This document shows positions 34,941-43,102 of a DNA stretch of 43,655 nucleotides, piece after piece. This DNA comes from an uncultured Bacillota bacterium. GTDB taxonomy: Bacteria; Bacillota; Clostridia; Christensenellales; Borkfalkiaceae. Position 1 is the first letter of the stretch; each line of letters starts with the position of its first letter. Below the pieces are notes generated by a model. The model was not told the DNA's origin, made no database searches, and worked only from the letters and a program-made list of their open reading frames with translations. The translations under genes and the position numbers were made by a program. Where the stretch lies: contig CASEFE010000114.1 of assembly GCA_949287105.1 (NCBI GenBank), positions 1 to 43,655 on the forward strand, in the 5' to 3' direction.

Positions 34941-35804
34941 TTATACTATATACTTCTCTCTGTCCAAAAAAGCTAAGCATCCGTATAATACTTGTTTTCC
35001 TCCTAGATGAGTTAAAACAAGGTCTGTATTTGGAAAGCGTGTTTTTATAGAAGGGAAAAACAAATCCTGATCCGCAATAACGCCTCCACCCAACACAATT
35101 CTTTCAGGATCCACAATTTTGATAATAGAATTTATACCCTCAGATAAGGCTTCTCCGCACTTACGGAATGCATCAACTGCATTCGCATCTCCTTCTCTGG
35201 CCAATTGAGCAATTTCACGGCAGTTTCTTTTCTTCCCTGTATTTCGAAAATAACCTGATTCAATTCCCGTTCCAGATGCATATAGCTCCAAACAATCATA
35301 TTGACCGCAAGCGCAAGAAAGACCGTCCCCTCGTACTTGCAGATGCCCTATCTCTCCACCGTTTCCTTTTCCCAAACACAATCGGTTGTTTATTATCAAA
35401 CCTCCGCCAACACCTGTTGAAACACTTATATAGGCCAGATTGGATACCTCCTGCCTTTGCCCAAAAATCCATTCGCCTAACGCTCCCGCAGTGCAGTCGT
35501 TTATAAGCAAAAACGGGGTATGAAATATTTTTTCGAAGAGTTCACAAATCGGAACATCGTTCCAACCCATCGTGGCTATTTTTAAGATTTTTCCTGCTGA
35601 CATATCCAAAGGTCCGGGCGAAGCAATACATGCACGTTCAAAAAAAATATTTTGTTCGTGAATCAGTTCATAGACCCTTAAAGCAAGATCCTTGCAACCA
35701 AGCTCTGGACGAGTAGGAAAATTTTTATAAAAGCACTCTCGTTTTTCCTGGTCATAACAGGCAACCGCCGTTTTTGTTCCGCCTATATCGATGCAAAGGT
35801 CCAT
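34941..35804 (-). CDS. ROK family sugar kinase (second copy)
   Basis: A 287-residue ROK kinase: LCIDIGGTKTAVACYD, IASPGPLDMSAGKILKIATMGW, catalytic Asp in LINDCTAGALGEWIFG, STGVGGGLIINN and zinc site GHLQVRGDGLSCACGQYDCLE. It is clearly related to the kinase at 32358 (both have SPGPLD / CPGPLD, the LINDCTA block and LGGKQxLYG near the end) but is about 30 residues shorter. It is third in the operon after the isomerase and the GatZ-like gene, 19 nt from the latter, so it probably phosphorylates the ketose formed by the isomerase. The RBS is weak (GGTGG, 7 nt before the ATG). Confidence 0.9.
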   Translation of the reverse strand: MDLCIDIGGTKTAVACYDQEKRECFYKNFPTRPELGCKDLALRVYELIHEQNIFFERACIASPGPLDMSAGKILKIATMGWNDVPICELFEKIFHTPFLLINDCTAGALGEWIFGQRQEVSNLAYISVSTGVGGGLIINNRLCLGKGNGGEIGHLQVRGDGLSCACGQYDCLELYASGTGIESGYFRNTGKKRNCREIAQLAREGDANAVDAFRKCGEALSEGINSIIKIVDPERIVLGGGVIADQDLFFPSIKTRFPNTDLVLTHLGGKQVLYGCLAFLDREKYIV

Positions 35805-35823
35805 TATCTAACCACCACTCTAC

Positions 35824-37086
35824 TCATTTTACTTCAGCACAAATACGCGAAGCCGTCCCGTAAAGATTGAAACAATATATATAACGGTCTATTGAATCCT
35901 TGATTTTTTTAATGATATAAAAATCCGGGTCAAGCCCAAGCTTACGAATATTGGATGTCATTTTTGCAAATTCAGCCTTTACTTCCGGATCTTCAAATGT
36001 ATAATGACCGCACATTTTTGCAATCAAAGCTACATCTTCCCCCGATTGTAAGATTTGTTCAACCGAATAATTGCGTTTTTCCCCGACCATCCACTTTCTC
36101 CACCGTTGTCCGCGTACAGCACATCGAGCAATAGCATCATAAAGGCGAGACCGATCTTTTTCATCAAAAAATTTCTGTTCCGTTTGCACAAGGTCAAAAC
36201 AGGCTTCTGTTTCCACCAATCCGAACTCAGGCGCTACATTCATAGCAGCCAAGCCGATCACCGGGTGCTCCAACAAAATTCTATTCTCCAAATAATCTCC
36301 ATTATGCTCTTTGAGTCCGGTTCCATACTTTTCACATATATTTGAAAGAGTTGTCGCCGTCTTTGTATCATAATGCCCGACATTCGACGTCATACGCGTC
36401 AACGTTCCCGTTTGCCCGACAACAAAAACAGGCATAGGATATCCCTTAGCAGACAGGCGTTCTTTTAACGAACGTATAAAGCCTTCAAACGGTTCAGCAC
36501 TGATCAGCCCACCCATGGTTTCTTCCGTGCCGACTTCATACGCAATCTCTCCGATCCCGCGCTTTTTTCTTTCCGTCTCTACAAAATCAATCAACTCCAT
36601 TGTCCGATCCAAAACCACACTCAACGGTACTACACCGTCACAGAAAGGATCCTTTGTGGGGTCAATGTGCAATAAATCAAAGCCGCTGCATATATCATCT
36701 AAGTATGATTGCTTTGCAATTTCCATAGCTTCTTCAGTAGGAATTTTATCAGAGCGCTCCTTATCTCTTTGCCAAGGACCGCCATGATCACGGCAAAAAT
36801 AGCACAAACCATTAAAACCAATTTCATCGGCAATTTCCTCGGCTGTTTTCACAAAACGCTTCTGATCAAAAGAGCATACATATCCACCGCCAAATCGGTC
36901 GCTATCGACTTGATTTCGACTCGCTATAAATAATACCGGAAAATCTTTTTCTTTTGCAAGCTCCAAAGTCGCGCGGATCAAATTTCTTGACATAGGACCA
37001 ATCCCTATGTGAGTAAACTTTTCGCCCTTCGAATGAAGTACTCGCGTCGCCTGCATCATCTGGTTCACATTTATTTTGTTCTTCAT
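35824..37086 (-). CDS. GatZ/KbaZ-like class II tagatose-bisphosphate aldolase non-catalytic subunit family
   Basis: A 420-residue protein with the GatZ/KbaZ pattern: FPVLFIASRNQVDSDRFGGG, then DQKRFVKTAEEIADEIGFNG, CRDHGGPWQRD (in place of GDHLGPNPW), FDLLHIDPTKDPFCDG and AYEVGTEETMGG. In classical pathways GatZ/KbaZ supports the catalytic GatY/KbaY aldolase, but no GatY/KbaY gene is present here, and the CRDHGGPW variant is divergent. It may therefore be an epimerase or aldolase in its own right; some members of this superfamily are thought to epimerise ketoses. AAAGGAG is 9 nt before the ATG. It sits 6 nt after the isomerase gene and 19 nt before the kinase gene. Confidence 0.78.
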   Translation of the reverse strand: MKNKINVNQMMQATRVLHSKGEKFTHIGIGPMSRNLIRATLELAKEKDFPVLFIASRNQVDSDRFGGGYVCSFDQKRFVKTAEEIADEIGFNGLCYFCRDHGGPWQRDKERSDKIPTEEAMEIAKQSYLDDICSGFDLLHIDPTKDPFCDGVVPLSVVLDRTMELIDFVETERKKRGIGEIAYEVGTEETMGGLISAEPFEGFIRSLKERLSAKGYPMPVFVVGQTGTLTRMTSNVGHYDTKTATTLSNICEKYGTGLKEHNGDYLENRILLEHPVIGLAAMNVAPEFGLVETEACFDLVQTEQKFFDEKDRSRLYDAIARCAVRGQRWRKWMVGEKRNYSVEQILQSGEDVALIAKMCGHYTFEDPEVKAEFAKMTSNIRKLGLDPDFYIIKKIKDSIDRYIYCFNLYGTASRICAEVK

Positions 37087-37092
37087 CAGTCA

Positions 37093-38517
37093 TTACTCCT
37101 TTACTTGAAGATAATCCGCATATGCTATTTTTTTCACAGGCTTAATTCCAAGCCAATTGTTCATCTCCGTAACCGCATCGGAAACATTTCCTGCCGCAAT
37201 AGGATAATGATGCTCAAACCCGCTCGCTAAAATTGTGTTTGTAAAATCCAACGCCGATATTTTTTCATGATTCAGCATTAAATCCCCCATCCATCCGCGA
37301 CATCCACAAAAACTTTCTTTTTTGTTCCCAATAAATTTACCCGATACATTCAAGTAATATTCCATATCACCACTGAAACGGAATACAGTTGCTTCTGACT
37401 CATCAAATTCCATATCTCGGGCAACACCTACACCATTGATCTTACCCTTTTCATGTGCCATGCCGCTGTAATTTTCACCAAGAGTATACCCGTTTGAACG
37501 ACAGAACTTCTTAGACGCAGGGCCACAATGCCACATCAATACTGTTTCATCGCTTTCATCAAAGGCTGAAAAATCCATCAGCATTGTACTGTCATTCGAC
37601 AATTCCTGCAACGCGATCATACTGATAGCACTCATCAAATCACCTTCACATGCCGCCACGACTTTATCATCATTTAACATGCCTATAACAGAACATACTG
37701 AATATTTGAAGTCATCCTGAAATTTTGGCCAACAGGATACAGCAATCGCATTATAACCATACTCTTCCACAAACTTGCGGTAAGCTAGATACATTTTAAG
37801 ACTGAATATGTAATGCTTGGCCGCATTCGCCGTTTTTGCAATTCCTTTCTCTTCTTCCACATAACGGCTCACTTCTGCATCTGAAATTTTTTCAGCCCTC
37901 TTAATGATTTCGTCATATTCATGCAGACGGTTGATCGTCATATTCGGAAATTTAGACAATACCGATCTTTCATCAAAGTACAAATCGTTAAAGCCAGGAG
38001 CAAATCCACCGATCAAAGCAACCTTTGACTCTCCCAACTTCTTTAAAGCCGTCAATGCCTGAACGGTAATCGAAAGACGCTTTTGGAATCTTTTGTCATC
38101 CGCATACCCGTAAAACCATTTTGCTTTAATCTGATCCGCACGCAAATACTTATCGTTTATTCCCTGATACATATTATTGGAGCAAAATGAATTGAACATT
38201 ACCGGCCCCTTGGTGCATCCTTCAGGTATCGACCAGATTCCAACCTTTGCATTTTTGATCCGATACAAAACCGGCGCCAAAAATCCGGAAGAATAGCTGA
38301 TATTTAAAATCAACAAAAAGTCTATCTTTTGTTCTTCCATATCTGCGCGCGCAACCTTGGCTTCCTCTTCCGTAATCACAAGATTTTTATGATAAACAAA
38401 CTCAAAACCCATTTTTGCAGCATTTTGCTGCATTCCTGTGATTGCCATTTGAAACATTTTCTCTTTGTCACCCGGAAAACTCAGTTGATGCGTTGCAATT
38501 AAACCAATTTTAAGCAT
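37093..38517 (-). CDS. L-fucose/L-arabinose isomerase-like protein
   Basis: A 474-residue protein of the fucose/arabinose isomerase superfamily: a Rossmann-like N-terminus (LKIGLIATHQLSFPGDKE, FLLILNISYSSGFLAPVLYRI), a middle domain (SKVALIGGFAPGFNDLYFDE, YNAIAVSCWPKFQDDF, CEGDLMSAISMIALQEL) and a C-terminal beta domain (LMWHCGPASKKFCR). The Glu of CEGD and Asp of LMDFSAF are candidates for the metal ligands. It would interconvert an aldose and a ketose; which sugar is unknown. An in-frame start at 38586 overlaps the promoter and has no RBS. The ATG at 38517 has GGGAGG 5 nt upstream. It is first in the operon with the GatZ-like gene and a ROK kinase. Confidence 0.8.
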   Translation of the reverse strand: MLKIGLIATHQLSFPGDKEKMFQMAITGMQQNAAKMGFEFVYHKNLVITEEEAKVARADMEEQKIDFLLILNISYSSGFLAPVLYRIKNAKVGIWSIPEGCTKGPVMFNSFCSNNMYQGINDKYLRADQIKAKWFYGYADDKRFQKRLSITVQALTALKKLGESKVALIGGFAPGFNDLYFDERSVLSKFPNMTINRLHEYDEIIKRAEKISDAEVSRYVEEEKGIAKTANAAKHYIFSLKMYLAYRKFVEEYGYNAIAVSCWPKFQDDFKYSVCSVIGMLNDDKVVAACEGDLMSAISMIALQELSNDSTMLMDFSAFDESDETVLMWHCGPASKKFCRSNGYTLGENYSGMAHEKGKINGVGVARDMEFDESEATVFRFSGDMEYYLNVSGKFIGNKKESFCGCRGWMGDLMLNHEKISALDFTNTILASGFEHHYPIAAGNVSDAVTEMNNWLGIKPVKKIAYADYLQVKE

Positions 38518-38557
38518 AACAACCTCCCAATTATCTCTCTTACTTAAATTTATTTGT

Positions 38558-38586
38558 ATTATATCATCGAATGATAAAATTGTCAA
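38558..38586 (-). promoter_or_regulatory. Promoter of the isomerase operon
   Basis: Minus-strand TTGACA (38586-38581), 17-nt spacer, TATAAT (38563-38558), both consensus, with TGA before the -10. It drives the isomerase, GatZ-like and ROK kinase genes. Confidence 0.85.
38562..38576. promoter_or_regulatory. Candidate operator inside the isomerase promoter
   Basis: TATCATCGAATGATA: 6-bp perfect arms around CGA, lying in the -35/-10 spacer and touching the -10. A repressor bound here would block RNA polymerase. The related element is at 33407-33421. Confidence 0.55.
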
Positions 38587-38757
38587 GAAGTTTTTAAATT
38601 TCTTATTTTTTAATTCTGTAATTTTCTTATCGTGTTATTGCATTATAAATAAATTTAATTTTTTAATTGATTTTATTAAACCGAAATAATATATTAATTT
38701 TTATCAAATATTGACACATAACTTCTTGTACTACATAATAAATTTTTCAATATAAAA

Positions 38758-38795
38758 AATATGCCTTGAATTTGACTCCGTATTCAAGGCATATT
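38758..38795 (-). terminator. Terminator of the hyu/cupin operon
   Basis: AATATGCCTTGAAT (38758-38771) and ATTCAAGGCATATT (38782-38795) form a perfect 14-bp stem with a 10-nt loop. On the minus strand T-rich sequence follows. It is 13 nt after the cupin stop. The remainder of 38587-38757 is very AT-rich with no gene seen. Confidence 0.88.
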
Positions 38796-38808
38796 TAATT
38801 TTTTATAA

Positions 38809-39144
38809 CTAATTATTCTTTTTTACTAAAATCCAAAGGACCTCTGCATCAGAAGAACTATCGTTACCGCTGCAATGCATTTGCCCCGCAGGAATGAAGC
38901 ATGACTGTCCTGCCTCCATATGTATCACTCCATCCTCTTTTGTTTCGCAAAAAACATTTCCTTTTAATATAAACGAATATTCATCACAATCATGAGCTGC
39001 CCATGGAACTGACACGCCAGCAGGAAAAACGGCATGCCCCATGGTAACTTTTTCATCATCACCTTCCGGAATAAAAATCTCCGTCATTCGAACCCCATCC
39101 TTTCGAACGCTGCTTTTCGCTTCCTGCAAATTGATTACTTTCAT
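38809..39144 (-). CDS. Small cupin-domain protein
   Basis: A 111-residue single-domain cupin: PAGVSVPWAAHDCDEYSFILKG is cupin motif 1 (only one His, followed by Asp-Glu), and MEAGQSCFIPAGQMHCSGND is motif 2 with its His. The first metal-binding His of the HxH pair is missing, so metal binding may be weak or of a different type. Such cupins may isomerise or bind small acids. It overlaps the end of hyuB by ATGA, so it is translated with it and probably helps the same reaction. Confidence 0.8.
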   Translation of the reverse strand: MKVINLQEAKSSVRKDGVRMTEIFIPEGDDEKVTMGHAVFPAGVSVPWAAHDCDEYSFILKGNVFCETKEDGVIHMEAGQSCFIPAGQMHCSGNDSSSDAEVLWILVKKNN

Positions 39145-40886
39145 ATCTGTTGTCCCGCCTTTTTCCTTTGTTCTGTAATCTTCATTACTTGAAAGGTTTC
39201 TCTATCTATAACAACCCCATAATCACGTTCTGCCTGTTCCGCCGTAATATATTCATTCTTTACATCCATCGCAACTCTGTCAGGCGTACGTTTATAAGGG
39301 TCTCCGTATCCTCCGCCTGTCGCCGTCACCATCCGTACCACGTCATTTTTATTCATTCGTTTTCTCGCAACAATCCCAGTAGACTCGCTCTCCGTTCCGT
39401 CTGCATTCTTGAAAACAAAATAATTGACCGAACCATCTTTCCCTCCGGCAGCGCCCCATACCGGCCATTTGTTTCTACCAAAGGAAGCTGTAAAATATTG
39501 ATTATCATTCATAGAGCGATATGTCCTTACACAACCGCTTCCTCCGCGAAACTCCCCGGCCCCAGCGCCATCCGTGTGCAGACTATACTCATCCACCCTA
39601 ATTCCATAACGGGTTTCCGCCATCTCCACGGGAACATTGTACGTTTCTCCGTCACCGACACAAAACTGTCCGACTTGCCCGTCATGCCCGCGACAAGCTC
39701 CCCAACCGCCAACGGTAGGTTCAATAATCAAATATTCGTTGCCGAAATCCTGATGTTTCCCTGACATCAAAACTGTACACACAGAAAGCAAATGTCCCGC
39801 CCCGAGTGATTCAGGAAATACAGGTGCTAATGCCTTCCAAACCAAATCAATGGCATAAATCATACTCTCATAATAACAGGAAGTAGCAGCCGGACGTTTT
39901 GCCTGCAATACGCTTCCCTCTTCACAGACGATTCGCAACGGCGCAAAGACCCCGTCATTCACCGCAAGCTCCGGCCCGATAATAGACATAAAAATCACCT
40001 TGACACCTGCATACGCAGCCGTCGCGCCTGTATTCACACATCCTGCAACTTGCGGATCACTACCCGTAAAATCGGCAAGAAACTCTTCGTCGCTTATGGT
40101 CACCTTGACCTTTAAATGAACAGGTGACCCATGTCCGTCATCATCCATCCATTCTTCCATCTCCCAACTGCCCTTAGGCATTTCAGAAAGCCGACGGCGC
40201 GCCACAATTTCACCTTGCGAAATCAAACGTTCCATGGAACCTTTCACAACATCAAGGCCATATTTGTCACACAATTCTTTGATTCGTTTTCCCCCCGTCC
40301 GCAAAGAAGATATCTGTCCCCACATATCCCCTTCGGATATTTTCGGATAACGCATATTGCTCTTCATAACATCCCAAACCGGCTGAACCAATTCACCTCG
40401 ATCTACCAGCTTGACGCCCGAAAAACACATACCTTCTTGATAGGTATTGGTGGCATCGGTCGTAAAAGAACCGGGAGCCATTCCTCCTATGTCGCTCCAA
40501 TGTGCTTTATTTCCCGCAAATGCTACCAGCTCATCACCGTAAAAGATAGGCATTACCATTCCAACATCGGACATATGTGTCCCTCCGCCAATAAAAGGAT
40601 CGTTGATAATATATACATCTCCCGGATGAAGATTTTCTTTTCCAAATTTATCCACAACGGCACAAATCATCGGAGAAATCATACCAATAAACCCAGATAC
40701 GCCGTTACCTTGCGTAAGAAACCTGCCCTGCGCATCCGCTATACCGCTCGCATAATCAAGCGTCTCATATATAATCGGACTCATTGAAGTCTGAGCAAAA
40801 GCATAAAATATTTCATTGCTTACAGCGATCAATGAATCTTTTACAATATCCAAAGTAACAGGATTGATTTTCAATTTTTCAGACAT
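39141..40886 (-). CDS. hyuB: Hydantoinase B / oxoprolinase beta-subunit family protein
   Basis: A 581-residue HyuB-family protein. NPVTLDIVKDSLIAVSNEIFYAFAQTSMSPIIYETLDYASGIADAQG and HPGDVYIINDPFIGGGTHMSDVGMVMPIF are the standard N-terminal signatures. A long conserved region follows, ending in GAGEFRGGSGCVRTYRS and ATGGGYGDPYKRTPDRVAMDV. In the family this subunit acts with HyuA in ATP-dependent hydrolysis or carboxylation (5-oxoproline, N-methylhydantoin, acetophenone); which one cannot be read from the sequence. It overlaps the hyuA stop codon by one base (TAATG) and the cupin start. GGAGG precedes the ATG. The length is normal. Confidence 0.92.
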   Translation of the reverse strand: MSEKLKINPVTLDIVKDSLIAVSNEIFYAFAQTSMSPIIYETLDYASGIADAQGRFLTQGNGVSGFIGMISPMICAVVDKFGKENLHPGDVYIINDPFIGGGTHMSDVGMVMPIFYGDELVAFAGNKAHWSDIGGMAPGSFTTDATNTYQEGMCFSGVKLVDRGELVQPVWDVMKSNMRYPKISEGDMWGQISSLRTGGKRIKELCDKYGLDVVKGSMERLISQGEIVARRRLSEMPKGSWEMEEWMDDDGHGSPVHLKVKVTISDEEFLADFTGSDPQVAGCVNTGATAAYAGVKVIFMSIIGPELAVNDGVFAPLRIVCEEGSVLQAKRPAATSCYYESMIYAIDLVWKALAPVFPESLGAGHLLSVCTVLMSGKHQDFGNEYLIIEPTVGGWGACRGHDGQVGQFCVGDGETYNVPVEMAETRYGIRVDEYSLHTDGAGAGEFRGGSGCVRTYRSMNDNQYFTASFGRNKWPVWGAAGGKDGSVNYFVFKNADGTESESTGIVARKRMNKNDVVRMVTATGGGYGDPYKRTPDRVAMDVKNEYITAEQAERDYGVVIDRETFQVMKITEQRKKAGQQI

Positions 40887-41737
40887 TATTGCACCTCCGT
40901 TTCAATAATCAAATTGCCGTACTCATCCACGGAAAGCACTTGTCCGGGACACACAACCGCAACAGATGTTGGTTCTTCCACAACCAAAGGCCCCCTCGCC
41001 GAAGCACCAAAACCCAATTTCATTCGATCATATACAGGTGTATCCAACCATCCTTCGCCCGAATAAAACACCTTTCGCCTCTCTTTTAAAGCAGAAGAAA
41101 TATCTCCTTTCTGTTTTTGAATTTTGCGTAGATTCGGCTTTTTCAATCTTCCATATGCCACCAAATGCAAATTTACAATTTCCGCTGGAGTATCCGGCAA
41201 GCGGAATGTATAAAAATGCTCATGCGTTTCATGGAACAATGCCATAATCTTTTCTTTATCTTGCTCTTTCCATGGTACAGGAGGAGTCGATACCTGAACA
41301 GTATGCTCCTGCCCTACATATCGCATATCCGCTATATAAGTAAAAACCGCCTGTTCCTCCGGAATCCCTTCCGCTTGAAAACGCTGTCTGGCTTCCTGTA
41401 ATAACTCAGACCAAATACAATTTAAATCCTTCACAGAAACTTCAGAAAAAGAAACAATTTTTGTTTGAATGTAGTCGTGCCGCAAGTCCGTCATCAACAT
41501 TCCCCACGCCGAAAATACTGACGAAGCAACCGGAACAATTACTTTACGAATATTCAATTCTTTCGCCAATGTAGGCCCGTGCATCGCGCCACCACCAAAG
41601 GCCACCATTGCAAAATCACGCGAATCATATCCTCGGCGAACGGATATCAACCTTAATGCGTTATTCATATTTGAATCAGCCACCCGAATGATACTCTCCG
41701 CTGCCCCTTCCGCATCCGTACCGATGTACTTTCCGAT
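40886..41737 (-). pseudogene. hyuA: hyuA, 3' part (downstream of an in-frame TAA)
   Basis: The frame continues directly from the upstream part without shift: after TAA come IGKYIGTDAEGAAESIIRVA and then DSNMNNALRLISVRRGYDSRDFAMVAFGGGAMHGPTLAKEL, which is the normal C-terminal half of HyuA (FGGGAMHGP, SVFSAWGMLMTDLRHDY, GEGWLDTPVYDR, GPLVVEEPTSVAVVCPG). A GTG at 41683 with GGAG about 11 nt upstream could restart translation and yield a separate 265-residue subunit. Otherwise this is the dead tail of a truncated gene. The final TAA overlaps the hyuB ATG. Confidence 0.8.
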
Positions 41738-42928
41738 TTACTCCGACAAAGACGCACGGACTGCATCCACATCCACTTGCATATCAAAATTTTTGGCCGA
41801 TAAACGCCCTGCAATCAAATTCGCATCTGTCGTTGTCGGTTGGGTCCCGCCCTTTCCATAAGCGACTGGCCCCGGCAATGCACCGGCACTTGCTGGTCCT
41901 ACTTTCAACGAACCGACCTCATCGATCCATGCAATCGATCCGTCCCCGTTTCCGATTTCAACAATGTCTACTACCGGCGCCATAATCGGATAACCCGCAT
42001 GGCGTTCGTCTTTTTCTATGTAATAAGAAGTTGTTACTTTTACTTCCCCGTTGTCGATCAGAGAGCATTTTGCCGTTGTTCCGCCGACATCAAATGCAAT
42101 AATATTGGGTTCTCCGATCATTTTTCCTAAAATCGACGCCCCAAACACTCCGGCCACAGGGCCAGACTCTACAACATTCACAGGCGTCGATTTTGCCTGC
42201 TCAAAAGTCGTAGTCCCTCCATTACTCTGCATTATATAACGACTTCCTTTTACCCCCGCTTCCGACAAACGAAAATTCAAATTATTGATATATGACGATG
42301 CAACAGGCATTACATAGGCATTTAGAGCTACTGTTGAAGTACGTTCGTACTCACGCCATTCCTTGATAATATCGACCGAAGGGCAGACAAAAACATCCGG
42401 CCATAATTTCTTTACATATTCTACCGTTTCCCGCTCGTGAAATTCATTCGCATATAAATTTATATAACATACGGCAATAGATTCTACCCTCTCTTTTTTA
42501 AAATATTCCACTGCTTTTTGTATGTTCTTACGATTGAGCGGTGTGATTACTTTTCCATCGTACGCAACGCGCTCTTCCACTTCTCTTCTCAGATACCTCG
42601 GTATAAACGGCACAGGCTTTTCAAAAACCATATTGAACAGATCCGGTCTGTTTCCTCTAGCCAATTCTAAAACATCGCGAAAACCTTTTGTAGTAAGCAA
42701 TGCAGTCTTTGCTCCCTTACGCTCGGTAAGTGCGTTGATGATCGTCGTAGTACCATGAAAAAATTCTACGATAGAACGCGGCTCGATCCCACTCTTTTTG
42801 ATTACATCCATAACGCCCTGTTCAAAATTCGGAGGCGTTGTGTGTGCTTTTTCAAACAAGAGATTCCCGCAATCATCTATCGCAACAAGATCTGTAAAAG
42901 TACCCCCAATGTCTGTCGCAACCCTCAT
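41738..42928 (-). CDS. hyuA: hyuA, 5' part, hydantoinase A / oxoprolinase alpha-subunit family (ends at a premature TAA)
   Basis: 396 codons of HyuA: ATP-binding MRVATDIGGTFTDLVAIDD, GTTTIINALTERKGAKTALLTTKGFRDVLELARGNR, VVESGPVAGVFGASI, NIIAFDVGGTTAKCSLIDNG and GPVAYGKGGTQPTTTDANLIAGRL. The protein stops at TAA (41740-41738), about 397 codons into a family usually near 680 residues. Readthrough or removal of that stop would give 680 residues, the expected length. The start at 42928 has GGGAGG 8 nt upstream; an earlier in-frame ATG at 42970 lacks one. HyuA normally binds ATP and activates the ring or ketone substrate for HyuB. Confidence 0.88.
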   Translation of the reverse strand: MRVATDIGGTFTDLVAIDDCGNLLFEKAHTTPPNFEQGVMDVIKKSGIEPRSIVEFFHGTTTIINALTERKGAKTALLTTKGFRDVLELARGNRPDLFNMVFEKPVPFIPRYLRREVEERVAYDGKVITPLNRKNIQKAVEYFKKERVESIAVCYINLYANEFHERETVEYVKKLWPDVFVCPSVDIIKEWREYERTSTVALNAYVMPVASSYINNLNFRLSEAGVKGSRYIMQSNGGTTTFEQAKSTPVNVVESGPVAGVFGASILGKMIGEPNIIAFDVGGTTAKCSLIDNGEVKVTTSYYIEKDERHAGYPIMAPVVDIVEIGNGDGSIAWIDEVGSLKVGPASAGALPGPVAYGKGGTQPTTTDANLIAGRLSAKNFDMQVDVDAVRASLSE

Positions 42929-42990
42929 TTTCTTTTCCTCCCTAAAACTTCCTGCCGCATGAAAACTCATACTGCCCTATATTAATATAA

Positions 42991-43018
42991 ATTTTATCAT
43001 GATTTTTCCCCTTGTCAA
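42991..43018 (-). promoter_or_regulatory. Promoter of the hyu operon
   Basis: Minus-strand TTGACA (43018-43013), 16-nt spacer, TAAAAT (42996-42991) preceded by TGA (extended -10). It lies 62 nt upstream of the hyuA ATG. Confidence 0.65.
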
Positions 43019-43041
43019 TGCTAAAAAGAAAATACCAATGC

Positions 43042-43085
43042 ATGATAAAAACGCAGAGGGAAACTTCCCTCTGCGTTTTTATCAT
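43042..43085 (-). terminator. Strong terminator after the right-edge gene
   Basis: Perfect 21-bp inverted repeat: 43042-43062 and 43065-43085 (core ACGCAGAGGGAA / TTCCCTCTGCGT), with a very short loop (AC; in practice 4-6 nt open). On the minus strand the second arm runs into TTTTTATCAT. It is 17 nt downstream of the stop at 43103. Confidence 0.92.
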
Positions 43086-43102
43086 AAAGTTTGCTGTAAA
43101 AT

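Noticed and set aside
39150-39764. Plus-strand open frame of 204 codons opposite hyuB
   Set aside because: Antisense to a well-supported gene, no RBS, and the composition is that of a shadow frame; the same applies to the 218-codon frame at 40131-40787.
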